64,000 nucleotides of DNA from Monosporascus cannonballus (GCA_004154925.1 QJNS01000056.1:62001-126000), one strand, 5' to 3'; shown: positions 37,020 to 50,305, counted from the first letter of the stretch. The notes: generated by a model not told the origin, from the letters alone. Made by a program: numbers and translations.

Positions 37020-37623
37020 TTGTAAATTAGTTAAAAACATTTTATATGCTGTTTTCGTTATTCGAATAAATAATTATATTATTTAAATATATTACGTATA
37101 TAAAATTAATTAATTTGGCTAATATTTTATATATATACGTCTAAAAGGTAATTAATATATTAATAAGGCTAAATAATATAACCGTATATTTAAATTTCTC
37201 GTATTACGTTCGGAAACGGTTTTTTATTAATTAATCTTTTTAATTTTAATACGGTAATAAATATTTTTAAAATTAATTTTCGAAAGTACCTTAATTAAGT
37301 TTAGCCGATGTATTATTTTTAAAATCAAAAATAAATGGTATCGATATTTTATCGTTATCCGATTTAACTTTTTATAATTAATGCATAATCGAAAATTGCC
37401 GTTTTTTTAAAATACGAATAATACTAATATTTTTATATCCGCTTTTAAATAATGTATTTAACTTATTTTTAGATTTTTTCGGATATATTTTTCGAATATT
37501 TTCCTTTAAAGTTTCGAAATAAAATAAATTAGGCCGAATAAAAGCGTTTTTCTTAGAATTAAATTTATTACATATTTTGTTTTTAATAACTACAATATTT
37601 TTTATTACGTTTTTGGAATACAT
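37020..37623 (-). pseudogene. Broken reverse transcriptase of element A
   Basis: The palm motif at 37066-37089 translates to YLNNIIIY; the two catalytic Asp codons have become Asn, exactly as in copy B. A partly open segment at 37378-37623 corresponds to the upstream end of the domain. The rest of pol continues to the left of the nested element. Confidence 0.75.
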
Positions 37624-39641
37624 TTGCCGAAAAGTCTTTAAGTATATAGAAAAAGTCGATTATTTCTTATTTTTAGTATTTTCCGAATTCCAAGATATTT
37701 AATTTTTTTGTTAAGCTTATCAGATTAACGATATAAATTTGCTTATCGGAAAACGTTAAATTTACGATCTTCTGCCCGTCGACCTTTTACAATAATCTAT
37801 ATAATTATTAATATATAATTATATCCAATAAAACGCTTAACTTACTTATTTGTAATTTAAATAATAAAAAATCGGGCATTGTTTAGTTGTAATATATTAC
37901 AAAATATCTTTACTTAAATTTTTATTCGTTTTCGTTAATATTTATTATATTAACAGAAATTTCGTAAACGTTATAATATTTAATATATATATTATTAATA
38001 CTGATAAGGCCTGGAATATTTACGGAAATCAATTAAAGGTTAAATTCTTTTGTTAATTTTCTGCTTACGGTATTTACCTATATTCCGGTATCTAGATTCG
38101 CTTATATTGTTATATTCCTTAAACTTGTTTTAATAAATACTTTTCTTTGAAAGAGCGGTTTTATTTTAACCGTTATATAATTATTAGCTAAAATAAATTA
38201 AATGTATACGCCTTTTTCGGCTTTTTCTTTTGGGTTTACGTTTAAAAATTAATTTAATTTATCGTTATATATTATAACGTTTTATATGATTTTCGGAAAT
38301 CGATTTCCGTATAACCGGCATAATAAAGTTTTCGTATCTTTTTTAATTTTATAATCCATATTTTTATAACTTGGTTTTTTATATTTATAATACTTAAATA
38401 GGCCTTTATAAAAATTAAAGATGTTAAATCGTACAGATTTATTTTAATTGGAATTAAATCGGCGATTTTTTACCTTTCGAATATAAAAACGCCTACAATT
38501 CTTATTATTTTTATATAATGCCTTTGATTTGCTTTATAGATTTTTTTTCCGAAAACGTTAAAATAAAATTATTTATTCATATTAACATCTTTAACAAAAA
38601 AAATCGGTTTTCTTTCGTCTTTTTTTAGGCGTCCTAATAGCATTTTGCCTTATTTGACATATTATTCATTCGTTTTAATTTAACGTTTTTTATAATAAAA
38701 TATTTCGTAGTTTTAATATTAATATATAAAAATAATTAAAAATAAAACGTTTATTATTCTGATTATTTTCCGGGTTAAAAATATTCGTATACTTTATTTT
38801 ATAAATAAACAACCTTTATTTAACGTAAAATTTAACGGTAATTAATCGAATTGTCATTATAATTTTATAAATTGTTCTTTATATTCTTTAGTAAAAAGAT
38901 TAAGATTTACGTAATTTTTCCTAATAAAAATCTATAAGTTTTTTATTTTCATTTTTGTTTATAATTAAAATAATTCAGCCTAACGCGATATAATTGTCAA
39001 ACGTTCGTAATAAAAATATATATATAACTTATGGCCTATTAAATATAAATAAAGGTATTTCGCTTTAGCTTTTCGGCGTAAATTTCTGTAATAAGTTTTA
39101 TTTAATCTTTTTTTCTTTAATTAATACGCGTTCGAAAAATTTCGAATAATTATAACGCGCTATTCGTTTATCGTTTTTAAGTTTTTATAATAATGTCGTA
39201 ATTAACCTATAAAATTTTACTTTTTTAACTTATATTATTACTTATTATTCGGCTAATTATCGTAATAATTTCAAATATTATTTATTTTATTAATAAATAT
39301 TTTTCAAAATCTAGTTATTATTAAAAAATTTAACTTTTTTTATTTTACATTTCGGAACGCGATTATTATATTGCGTTCGTTTTCCAATCGTTTAATTAAC
39401 GGTTGTCGGAACGGATCCTTATTATATTTATAAAATAATTCGAAGTTTCGAGAACTATAATTTTTTACCTGTTAAAGTTCTGTTATAAGTTTTTTCGCCT
39501 ATTTTTATATCGTAATCGATCGTTTGTCAGTTAAGTTCCGATTGGCAATTTTTTCGACTAATAACTTAGGTTTATTTTGTAATCGGCGAACTTTACTTTT
39601 AATAACTATTGTATTATCCTTTATAATAAAAATGTAAAAAT

Positions 39642-39847
39642 TATAAAATAATAAATAGTTATAAGTTAAATAAGGAGATTTCCGATTAATTATAAAGCAG
39701 TTTTTTAGAAATAAATATATTAGATTACTTCTCTTTGGCGTTTTCTATTAGCTATTAAATAGTAGATTTATATTAGTAAATAAGTCGAAGGTTAATCGGT
39801 AGCTAGTCGACTATTAGCCTTATCCTTATAGGGGCTATATTTTCACA
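39642..39847 (-). repeat. 5' LTR of element A
   Basis: 206 bp, paired with 25346-25551. Ends ...TATATTTTCACA, followed by TSD TTTTA. Confidence 0.93.
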
Positions 39848-40153
39848 TTTTATAATATATTATACTATTATTTTTATTACTATGAAAACATAAATATAAA
39901 ATCAAGTTAAAATAGATTTAAAGTAAATTTAAAATAAATTTAAAATAGATTTAAACTAAATTTATAAGAAATATATATTATAATGCAAAATAGTTTTAAA
40001 CAAATATTAAATTTTTAAAAATTTGAATAAAATTTTATAACGTAATATAATATAAATTAAATTTTATATAAATACTTCAATACAATATTTAAATTAAATA
40101 AAAAATTAATATATTATTACAATCAGACTTAGCCTATAAAAACGATCAAGCTA

Positions 40154-41501
40154 CACTAATGCGCTAATAAAATTCGTTCACTCTCCTACTTCTCCACCTT
40201 CAATTCCACCACACTTCTCGACTCTTATTCGTACACTCTTTAATAACTCTGCAGTTATAACATAGATTTGGACGAGATTGGTCGCATTTTAACCGCTGGT
40301 CGCCAGCTTTACCAGGAGTTTTTTTCGGAAGCTTATGCCTTTATATTTGGCGTTATTACTACGGGTACAACCGAGAGCCGAATGGCCGTAACTGTAAATA
40401 CCAACCGGCAAAAAGTCGTAAAATAACTTTATTATTTTAAAATTTTTAAAACGGTATATAATTTACTTTACTTAAGACGACCGCGCGTTGCCGAAAGTCG
40501 TTTAGGCTTATATTTGTATTAGCTAGGTTGTCGATACCCCCGGGATACGTATTATAAATTTTTTAAAAAAAGCGGTTTCGAATTTGAACCGTATAATAAT
40601 AAAGCGTTTTTTTCGTATGCTTACGATAAGAAAATAACGCGTAACGAAAAAAGTTATATTTAACGTTAATAATATTTACATAAAATTAAATTTTATTAAA
40701 AAGTTGTAAAATAAAATAATTTATGTAAATTTTTGATAATTTTATTTTTTAATAAATATATAATATAAAACGTTTTCGGGCGTTCCGGATAATAAGTTTT
40801 TCGTTTTGTATTAAAATATTATTAGGAAAACCTTATTAACTTTTAAAGCTATAAAAAACCCCGGATATTTATTATGGTTTAAAAAATAATATAATAACGT
40901 AATAATATAAACGATTTTTTTATTATTTTTAACGAAAAGAATTTAAATTCGTTTAATAACGGAATAATTTTTTGTAATATTATAAAATCTTAAAAAAAAT
41001 ATTTTTATTATATAAAATTATTACTCCTTTTATATTAAATAATATTTTAATATATAAAAATAATATTATTAAGAAATGTTTTAAAAATTATAAAGTTTAA
41101 ATAATTAATTAATGTTTATATTTGTCCGATATAAATTTAATCTAATATATTTAGCGTATTTTAAAAAATAAGATTTACAAAATTAAATCCGAATTCAGTT
41201 ATTTATTTAATAATAAAAAATTATTAACGTACGTTTAAAATAATTCGAAACGCATAATTTTAAATTAATTTTCGCTTTATAATTAAGTTTATTAAGTTAT
41301 TTTCTAAAAGATTAAAAGCCGTATATTAGGCCTATATATATTATAAAAAATATTAATCGCCGGATTTAAAACTTTATAATAATATATAATACTTACGTAT
41401 TAACCTCAAATTAGCAAAGATATTTATAAATGAAGTTATATGGTCTGATTGAAAGCGGAGTGGATTGGGTGGGGTGAACGAATTTTATTAGCGCATTAGT
41501 G
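40154..41501 (+). mobile_element. 1.35-kb terminal-inverted-repeat DNA element with TA target site
   Basis: Perfect 28-bp inverted repeats at 40154-40181 and 41474-41501 start CACTAATGCGCTAATA and end ...TTCGTTCAC. They are flanked by TA at 40152-40153 and 41502-41503, the duplication made by Tc1/mariner-type transposases. The first 300 bp are less AT-rich and open on the plus strand (DLDEIGRILTAGRQLYQEFF near 40270), with a second open patch near 40490-40670 (YPRDTYYKFFKKSGFEFEPY). Neither matches a transposase I know. A CACTA-type element is less likely because the 3-bp flanks differ. It sits between elements A and B. Confidence 0.75.
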
Positions 41502-42204
41502 TAGGACCATAGAACTACGTTAGTCCGAGTTACGTAACTAATACTCAGCGGAAATCTACTAAGCACGAATAATCAACATTACGCATTCGCTTAACGAGGT
41601 TTTACTAAATAGAAACGAACAATAATAATAGCAATAAAATATATACGATTATTATTTTTATAATATAAATAACATTAGTTCGCAATAATAGTTCGTTATC
41701 TAAGATACTTTTAATATTTTATCAATTTATATTCTTTATTAAATTATAACTTAAATTTAAGAATAAAATTTACTTTTAATTTAATATATTAATATTAGAA
41801 TTAAAAAATTATAATAAAATTTAATTAAATTTTAATTATAATAATAATATTTTTAATAAATAATTAAGCAAGTAAAAAATTACTATTTATATAATTATAT
41901 AAATAAATAATTTAATTTATTTATTTATTGTAACTATCATTATATTATATATATATATATATATACAATATTATTATAATTTAAATATTTAAATATTAAA
42001 ATATAAATTTTACTTAATAAGTGAAATTTTTAAAAAATTTCAATATAAATATTATATTTAATATATTATATACATTTTTAATATTATAACATAATTTTTT
42101 AAAAATGAAATTTCATTATAAATATAAATCATATAATAAAATTATATTATTTAAAATATTTATATAAATTGAAATATATTAATAAAATATATTATAAATA
42201 ATAT

Positions 42205-42410
42205 TGTAAAATAATAAATAGTTGTAAGCTGGGTAAGGTAATCTCCGACCAATCGTAAAGCAGATTTTAAGAAATAAGTGTATTAAATTATTTTCATCTG
42301 GCGTTTCCCATTAGCTGCTAGATGGTAAATTTATATTAATAAGTAAGTCGGTAGCTAATCGGTGGCTGGTTAGCTACCAGCCTTATTTTCATAAGGGTTA
42401 TATTCTTATA
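42205..42410 (-). repeat. 3' LTR of element B
   Basis: 206 bp. The only one of the four A/B-family LTR copies that still starts with TG (TGTAAAATAATAAATAG). Ends ...TATATTCTTATA. Confidence 0.93.
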
Positions 42411-44299
42411 ATTATTTCCTTTTTTTAAATTATTAATCCTTAATAACATTATTATTAATTTGATATAATGTATTTTGTAAATTTGGTTGCGTATATTTGC
42501 CGATAATTTACCGTTATATTATATTGTAAATAATTGCCGTAATAATTAATACGTATTATATTGCGTAATTAATTATATTCCGCCCAGTTTCTTATTATAA
42601 TCCGTTTTTAATTTTACCTTATTTACCTTTTTTTTTTCCTTTTGCGCTTATATTTCCATTTTTTTTACATATACGTTTTATTCGGTCTCCCGTTTTTCTT
42701 CATTTTTATTTTGCCTTTTCCGTCTGTTTTACGTTTTATTTCCGTTCGCTATATCTTTTTTTTCGTAAGGAGTTTTAAGAAAAATAATATTTTAATATTA
42801 AAAAAAATTAGGTTTTCCTTAAACGCTATCCTTTTAACGCTAATAATAAGATAAATATTAGTCGTATTACGGGCGGTAATAAGCTATATTATGTTTACGT
42901 AATATAACGTTATTTCGATTACTGTACGGTTTACGTTTAAATTCTGAATGTTTTAAATTATATCATAATTAATTATTATTATAAAACTTTTCGTACGGTA
43001 AATAATTATTCTTAATATTATTAATATCGCTATTTAATTTTTATTTAAATTCCGATCGTCCTTAAGGGTACTGCCTAAACGGTTTTTTAATTTGGTACTA
43101 ATAACTAGGAATTAATCGACGAACTCGAAAAAGCTTATATTACGGGTACCTAGTACGAACGTTCCGACGTAATTATGGTCGGTCGTCGATTCGACGTCCT
43201 TCGTGAGGCCGAATTCGCCCTTATTGCGGTTATTATTAAAAAGTATCGTTTTTTTAATATAATTAAAGTTGATTTCCGATCGTTCGTTATGGTTACGGAA
43301 ATCCAGTTTTAACGTCGTTTTATAGGTTTGTAAATTTAGGTCTTTTTTGTAAGTATTACGGTTTTTTTCTTATTGTTCCGCAATTAATTTTTAATTAGGT
43401 ACAATTTTAAGGTATTTCTATAAATAAGGTAATTTTCGAGAACCGTTATGCCGTTATGCTCTTTGTTTATAAGCATTTTCCGCCCGTTTTCCAACGTTTT
43501 AACGAAATTTTGATACTTATTAAGAACTATAATTAAAAAACGGCTTTACTTGGCAAGGCTATTACCAAACCCAAATATATTAAGTATTTCAAAGACGGCG
43601 CCTTGTTTTTAATTAATGACAAATTATATTCTAATTACTTAAGCTTTGTTTTTCGTAAAAAATAAAACGTTTTTAAATTTTTTCCGAATTTTATACCTAG
43701 TAAATTTAATAAACGTACCCGCTTTTTGCCGTTATATATTTTCCGATTATTTTCCGATATTTTTATATTAACTTTTTTAATATGTTTATTAAGGGCTAAT
43801 TAACGCAAAGTTTAATAATTAAGTGCGAAATTTTATTTTCGAAATAAAGGTTTAATTTTTTTTACGTTACTTATAAATTTCCGATCGGTATACGATAAAA
43901 TAACTATTTGTTAAAAACTTAAAAATAATTATATAATTAAGTAATATTTTAATATTAATATTTTAATTTTGCTTAAAATTATTTTTTATGATTTTTATAA
44001 TTATTAGATAATTAATTTCCGATTAGGTTATTATTATTTTATAATCTTTAAGTTATTTTATTTCCTATATACATATTTATTTTTTTTTTCGTAACGTTAT
44101 AATATCTTAAGTATGTATTCGAAATGCTTTTAAGGCTTTTACGTATTATACTTGGCAGGCTAACCGTTCCATTTAATCAGATATTCGCATTACCCCCGGT
44201 TATTTTGGTAACGGACGATATTCTTTATTACCTATTTTTCTTATTTTTTTATTAAGTCCGATAACGCCATTTGGATATCGCCCGGTTCCCGGTCATGTT

Positions 44300-47150
44300 A
44301 CGGTTTTAATAAAAATATTAGAAATATATTATATATCCGTTAATATTTAATAAAAAAATTACTTTATACGCTTAAGAACTTATTTATTTTTTAATTGTAA
44401 TTCGGATATAAATAAATACGAACTTTTTATTTTTAAATTTAAAATTTTTGGTCGATAAATTTATTTATTATTTTAATTAAAATTCCATAAGCATATAATA
44501 TTAATTATAATATTTTTTCTGAACTGCCGCTGCTTTTTTTTAATATTCGTATATTATTTAATAAATAACTGTTATTTTTTCGAAATGTTTTTTAATTCTT
44601 TATATCTATTTTTTAAACCTTTATAAAAGATATTTTATTATCCTTAAATAATACCTATATAAGGTTTTAAACGGAAAACGGCCGGTAAATACGTTTCGTA
44701 TATTATTATATACGAATTCCGCATTTCGTAATAATTTTATTTAATTATTTTAATATTTATTAACGTAATTACGGAGGTAATATTTTAAAACCTAATAAAT
44801 ACGTTCCGTTTGCTTATTAATTTACGGATAATAAATGGTTAATATTTGCTGCTTTATTTTTTATTTTTTACAAAATTCCGCCCAGAATTAATTTGTTAAT
44901 AATTTGTTTTTATCGTTAATCATTCCGACTGGCGTACCGAATTTATATTTAATTTCGTTATAAAATAATCGAGCTAGTTTGGTTGTAATTAAGGTTTTAA
45001 TTATAAAAATAAATAATTTTAATTTCGTAAAGCGGTCGACGATTACCAGGATTACGTCGTACTTTAATCCGTTTAAACCTAGGCTTTTAGAAAATTCCGT
45101 AATAAAATTTAACGAGATTTTTTGGAAAGATTATTTAGGTAATAATAAAGGTTATAATTATTTATATGGTTTATGGCATAATTTTATTATATCTTGGTAA
45201 TTCGGATATTGCTTAATATATTTTTGGATATCGTTTGCCATATTTTCCTAATAAAATTTTTTAATTATTAGTTTTAACGTACGGATATATCTTATATATC
45301 TTATTTTTAAATTATTATGATATTAATTAATTAATTATTTTCATAAAGCGCCTTATAATAGGATTACGAATTTATCCCGATAATATAAAATTTTATTTAA
45401 GTTTAGGAAATATTTTTTTTATTCTGGCTTAGCGTTTAATTATCCGTATTAATTTTATAATGTTTAAATTTTTAGTTTGTAACTTTTGAATTTGAGTATA
45501 AAATTATCGGAAAGTTTTCGGCTAAAATATTATTTCGTTTTTGGTTAGCTTTTTCGTTAAGGAACGTAAAATATATTAGTTATAAATAATAATTTTAACG
45601 TTAATTTCGTTTTTCTTAAATTTTTTGGAATTCGATTATAATACGGTTATAATTTGCGGTTATTTTTATTTAATTGTTAATCGTATTATTATTACGATTT
45701 GTATTTACATTGTTATTTATAAGCGATAAGTTCGGTAAATATATAGTTTTTTATTTTTTCTTTTTTTTCGAAAGTTTTTTATAATCGTATAACGAAAGTT
45801 TTCTGCTTTTTTTATGCGGATAATAGTTATTTGAGCTTTCGTTATCTAAAATCTGTTTGGGAATTTTATAGCGAACGAATTTTGTATTACTTTTATAAGG
45901 CCTTTTACCTTTTTATAATATTTTAAGTCGCGTTATATATTTGCGACCGTTTTCCGTACGTTTTCCGGTATGTTATTTGTAAATCCGAATTTCTTAAATA
46001 ACGTAAGAATTACGTTTTTATACGTAATTTCCCTTAATATATAATCCAGACGTTTAAATAACCCATCCGCCGAGTTGGCGGCGTCCAATCGGTATTAAAT
46101 TTCAAAATCAAATTACGTAAGACGGTAAATTTATCGGATTAACTTTTTTTAAGGTTACGCGCCGACGCTTTTATTATATCCTTTAGCGCTATATAATCAA
46201 TAAATATTAGGAAAAATTTTTCCGTACTCTTAAGGTATTGCCGTTAATATTTTAAATTTTTTATAGTTGCTAATAATTTTTATTACCTTATAGTTTACCG
46301 TTTTTCGGTTGGATTTAATTTTCGCAATTAGTATACGATTAGATATTAATGTTTTTCGTATTTCTGTAAAAGTATTTTTAATATGGCTTTTATTAAGGCG
46401 TTTATTTTAACCTTAGTATTTTTTGGCGTTATTTTAATATCGGAGAATGGTCGCCGATTAAAAGGTATTTTTTAAATTTTGGAATACTTTTTTAACTTTT
46501 TCGGGTTATCGGAATATTATTATTTTTTTTTTGCCCTGCGTCTTTTTTAAAAACCTAATAATAAGTTCGGTAATGCGCAAATAATAGGCGATAAATTTCC
46601 GATAAAAGTTCGCAAATCCCAGAAATATTTAAATGTTATAAATTAACTTTGGCTTTGGCCATATTTTAATAATATTAATCCGTTAGTAGTTTATTTTTAA
46701 GCCGTCGATATTAATTATAAATTTTAAGAATTTTATTTTTTTTAAAAAAATTCGTATTTGAACGTTTTGGTAAATAATTAATATTATAATAGCCGTTTGT
46801 AAATTAGTTGAAAATATTTTGCATATTTTTTTTTTCCTTATCCGAATAAATAATTATATTATTTAAATATATTATATATATATAATTAATATATTAATAA
46901 GGCCAAATAACATAATTATATATTTAAATTGCCCGTATTGCGTTTGAAAAACGGTTTTTTATTAATTGCCCTTTTTAATTTTGATACGGTAATAAGTGTT
47001 CTTAAAATTAATTTTCGAAAATATTTTAATTAATTTTAAGCGATTTATTATTTCTAAGATTAAAGGTAAAGGGTATCGGTTTTTTATTATTACCTGATTT
47101 AGCTTTTTATAATTGACGTATAGTCGGAAATTGCCGTCCTTTTTAGGCAT
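44300..47150 (-). pseudogene. Broken pol of element B
   Basis: 47150-46962 is an open piece of reverse transcriptase (PKKDGNFRLYVNYKKLNQ, IKNRYPLPLI, KIFSKINFKNTYYRIKI). The palm motif at 46846-46869 reads YLNNIIIYS where an active enzyme has two Asp. Downstream are CEFFLKK-like and IINIDGLKIN traces, then RNase H (AANSADG) and integrase core VIVDRFTKLKLFI near 45000-45060. Stops are frequent. Confidence 0.85.
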
Positions 47151-49373
47151 AAATAATATTAGTGCCTTTACGTCCGTTTTCGAATAACGTATCCGGCCTG
47201 CTTTTAGGTTTTCTTGGATGTATTTTTCGAGTACCTTTTTTTGGGCTTCCGAAATAGGGTAAATTGGGCCGAATAAGGGCGTTTTCCTTAGGATCAGATT
47301 TATTGTATATTTTGCCCTTAATAGTTAAAATATTTTTTTGGTTATTTTTTCGGAATATATTTGCTGGAAATTCTTTAGGTATATAAGGAAGTCGGTTATT
47401 TTTTATTCCTGCTATCTTCCGAATTCCGGGATATTTAGTTTTTCGGCTAAGTTTATTAAGTTAACGGTATAAATTTGTTTACCGGAAAACGTTAGGTTTG
47501 TAATTTTTTGTTTATCGACTTTTTGTAATAATCCGTATAATTATTAATATATAGCTATATTTAATAAAATCCTTAATTTACTTATTCCGGGTTTAGATAA
47601 TAGGAAATTAAGCGTTTTCCGATCGTAACGTATTATAAAATAAATTTGCTTAAATTTTCGTTCGTTTCCGTTATTATTTATTATATTAACAGGAATTTCG
47701 TAAGCTTTATAACATTTAATATATACGCCGTTAACGTTAATAAGGCCCGGAATGTTTACGGAAATTAGTTAAAGGTTAAATTTCCTTATTAATTTTTTGC
47801 TTATAGTATTTACTTATGTTCTAATATTTATATTTATTTATACCGTTACGTTTTCCGTATTTTTTTTTGATAAATACTTTTCTTTTGAAAAACGGCTTTA
47901 TTCCGACCGTCTTATAGTTATTAGCCGAAATAAATTGGACGTATATGCCTATTCCGGCTTTTTTTTAAGTTTACGTTTGGGAATTAATTTGATTTGTTAT
48001 TATATATTATGACGTTTTGTACGGCTTTCGGAAATTGGTTTCCGTATAGCCGAAATGGTAAGGTTTTCGTATTTCTTTTTAATTTGTAATTTATATTTTT
48101 ATGGCCTGGCTTTTTATAATTGTAATATTTAAGTAGGCCTTTATAAAAATTAAAGGTATTAAGTTATACGGATTTGTTCCGATTGGAATTAAATCGGCGA
48201 TTATTTATTTTCCGAATATAAGAACGTTCGTAATCTTTATTATTTCCGCGCGGCGCTTTTAATTTGTTTTGGGGATTTTTTTTTCCGAAAGTATTAAAAT
48301 GGGATCGTTTATTTTTGTTGGTACTTTTGGCGGGAAATAATCGGTTTTTTTTGGCCTTTTTTTAGGCGTCCTAATAACGTTTTACCTTATTTATTACGTT
48401 ATTAATTCGTTTTAGTTTAACGTTTTTCCGTAATAAGGTATTTCGTAACCTTAATATTAATTTGTAAAAATAATTAAAAGTAAAAGATTTATTATCCCGA
48501 TTATTTTCCGGGTTAAGGATATTTATAAGCTTTATTTTATAAACCAGGAACTTTTATTTAATATAAAAGTTTAACGACGATTAATCGGATTATTATCGTA
48601 ATTCCATAAATTGTTCCTTATATTTCTTATCGAGAAAGTTAGAATTTATATAGTTTTTTTTAATAAAAATCTATAAGTTTTTTATTTTTAGTTTTTTTTG
48701 TAATTAAAGTAATTAAACATAACGCGGTATAATTATTAAGCGTTTATAATAAAAACGTTTATATGGCTTATGGCCTATTGGATATAAATAAAGGTATTTT
48801 GTTTTAGTTTTTCGACGTAAATTTCCGTAATAATTTTTATTTAATTTTTTTAATCGACGTATGTTCGGAAAGTTTCGAATAATTATAACGTAATATTCGT
48901 TTATCGCCTTTAGGTTTTTGCGATAATATTGTAATTAATTTATAAAATTTTGCTTTTTTAACTTATGTTATTATTTGTTATTTGGCTAATTATTAAAGTA
49001 ATTCCGAATATTATTTGTTTTATTAATAAATAATTTCCAAAATCTAGTTATTATTAAGAGGTTTAACTTTTTTTTATTTTGAATTCCGGGATGCGTTCGT
49101 TATATTACGTCTGTTTTCCGACCGTTTAGCTAACGGTTATCGGGATGCATCCTTATTATATATGTAAGGGGATTTAGGATTTCGGGGACCATGGTCTTTT
49201 GCCCGTTGGGGTTCCGTTATAGGCTTTTTCGCCTATTTCCGTATCGTGATCGATCGTTCGTTAATTGGATTCCGATCGGCGGTCTTTTCGACTGGTAACT
49301 TAGGTTCGTTTTGTAGTCGGCGAGCTCTGCTTTTAATAATTATTGCGTTATTTTTTATGGCAAATAAAAAAAT

Positions 49374-49579
49374 TATAAGATAATAAATAATTATAAGTTA
49401 AGTAAGATAATTTCCGACTAATCGTAAAGCAGATTCCAAAAAATAAGTATATTAAGTTATTTCTATTTGGCGTTTCTTATTAGCTGCTAAATAGTGGATT
49501 TATATTAGTAAGTAGGTCGGTGGCTGATTGGTGGCTGGTCGGCTACCAGCTTTATCCTTATAAGGGCTATATTTTCACA
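49374..49579 (-). repeat. 5' LTR of element B
   Basis: 206 bp, paired with 42205-42410. Ends ...ATTTTCACA, followed by TSD AATAT. Confidence 0.93.
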
Positions 49580-49997
49580 AATATATTGAATATATTTATT
49601 AAATTAAATATATAAATATGTTAAGTTTTAAAAACCCTTTAATTTTTTAAAATGCAATGAATTATTATATTTAAAATTTTTAATTTTAAATTAAAATATT
49701 TTATTAATCTAATTTTAAAGCATATTAAAAATATTAATTTAATATTTTTATTAAGTTTATAATTATTAAATAATTGTAATATAAATAATTTATTATTTTA
49801 TTTTATATATTTAATAAATAAATAATAATAATAATATTATTATTATTATTTTTAAAAATAAGTATATTATATATTATAAATGTTTAATTTTTTATTTTTA
49901 AAAATTTAAATTTAATTTAATTATTTTTATTACTTTTATACTTTTATTTTCGAAATTTATACTATTTAATTTAAGTATAACTGTGGCTTTATTTTCT

Positions 49998-50082
49998 CGG
50001 AGCTTTTCTTTATTTTTTTCGAACTAGGTAACTCTTTTGAGCTAAGCGAGTTTTAGCTCAAAAAGAATAAAGAAAAGCTTCG
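49998..50082. repeat. Nested inverted repeat near the island's right edge
   Basis: Outer arms 49998-50014 and 50066-50082 (CGGAGCTTTTCTTTATT and its complement, one mismatch). Inner arms 50035-50045 and 50053-50063 (TTTTGAGCTAA, perfect). The sequence also resembles an AT-shifted copy of 50327-50372 (GGAACTTTTCTCTACTCCCT...), so it is probably a head-to-head pair of the same boundary repeat after RIP. Confidence 0.7.
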
Positions 50083-50305
50083 AGGGAGCTCAGTTATATC
50101 TTTATTAAAATTAGACGACCTAAGCGTTGAAAAAATTATAATGTCTAGTAAGAGCATTTGCTAAGCATATATTACGCTGTTATTACATAGTTAATAATAA
50201 TATTTTTAACTGTATTTGCTAGGCAATTGCGACGTATCGGATTAATTTTTTTTAAAAAAAAAACCAAGCTTGGCGTTTTCTACTCCCTCCGAGCTTGCTG
50301 CTGCG

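Larger units (their letters stand above)
25346..39847 (-). mobile_element. Ty3-type LTR retrotransposon A, RIP-decayed, split by element C
   Basis: Both LTRs are 206 bp (25346-25551 and 39642-39847). The outer flanks are TTTTA at 25341-25345 and 39848-39852, a 5-bp target-site duplication. Removing nested element C and one TAGTA leaves about 7.3 kb, the size of copy B. A purine tract (AAACGGGGGAAG on the minus strand) abuts the left LTR, so the element points leftward and the right LTR is the 5' LTR. Pol traces on the minus strand include the reverse transcriptase palm near 37066-37089. The element is full of stops and cannot encode working protein. Confidence 0.95.
42205..49579 (-). mobile_element. 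Ty3-type LTR retrotransposon B, RIP-decayed, uninterrupted
   Basis: 7375 bp. LTRs are 42205-42410 and 49374-49579 (206 bp each), with 5-bp duplication AATAT at 42200-42204 and 49580-49584. It is the same family as A and collinear over its length, but without an inserted element. Minus orientation: reverse transcriptase near 46.8-47.15 kb, an RNase H end (ANSADG) near 46.07 kb, integrase core (VIVDRFTK) near 45.03 kb, then an unassigned 3' frame near 43.4-43.6 kb. No intact gene remains. Confidence 0.95.
20640..50270. other. AT-rich RIP-type island with nested transposons, no intact gene
   Basis: Base composition changes abruptly near 20640 and again near 50270. Inside, TpA is very frequent and CpA/TpG are scarce by eye, the classic ascomycete RIP pattern. 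Every recognisable coding trace is a broken transposon. The block separates SNU114 from ERG10. Segments without identified elements are 20640-25345 (except the short repeats listed), 39848-40151, 41504-42204 and 49580-50000; these hold only AT-rich sequence in which I see nothing. Around 22860-22980 there are short degenerate tandem units ending GCGCGTTAGAG. Such islands can be constitutive heterochromatin or part of a regional centromere. Confidence 0.92.

Noticed and set aside
40154..41501. Reading the TIR element as a CACTA/EnSpm transposon because its ends begin CACTA
   Set aside because: CACTA elements duplicate 3 bp; here the 3-bp flanks differ while TA matches on both sides. The TA-type explanation is simpler.
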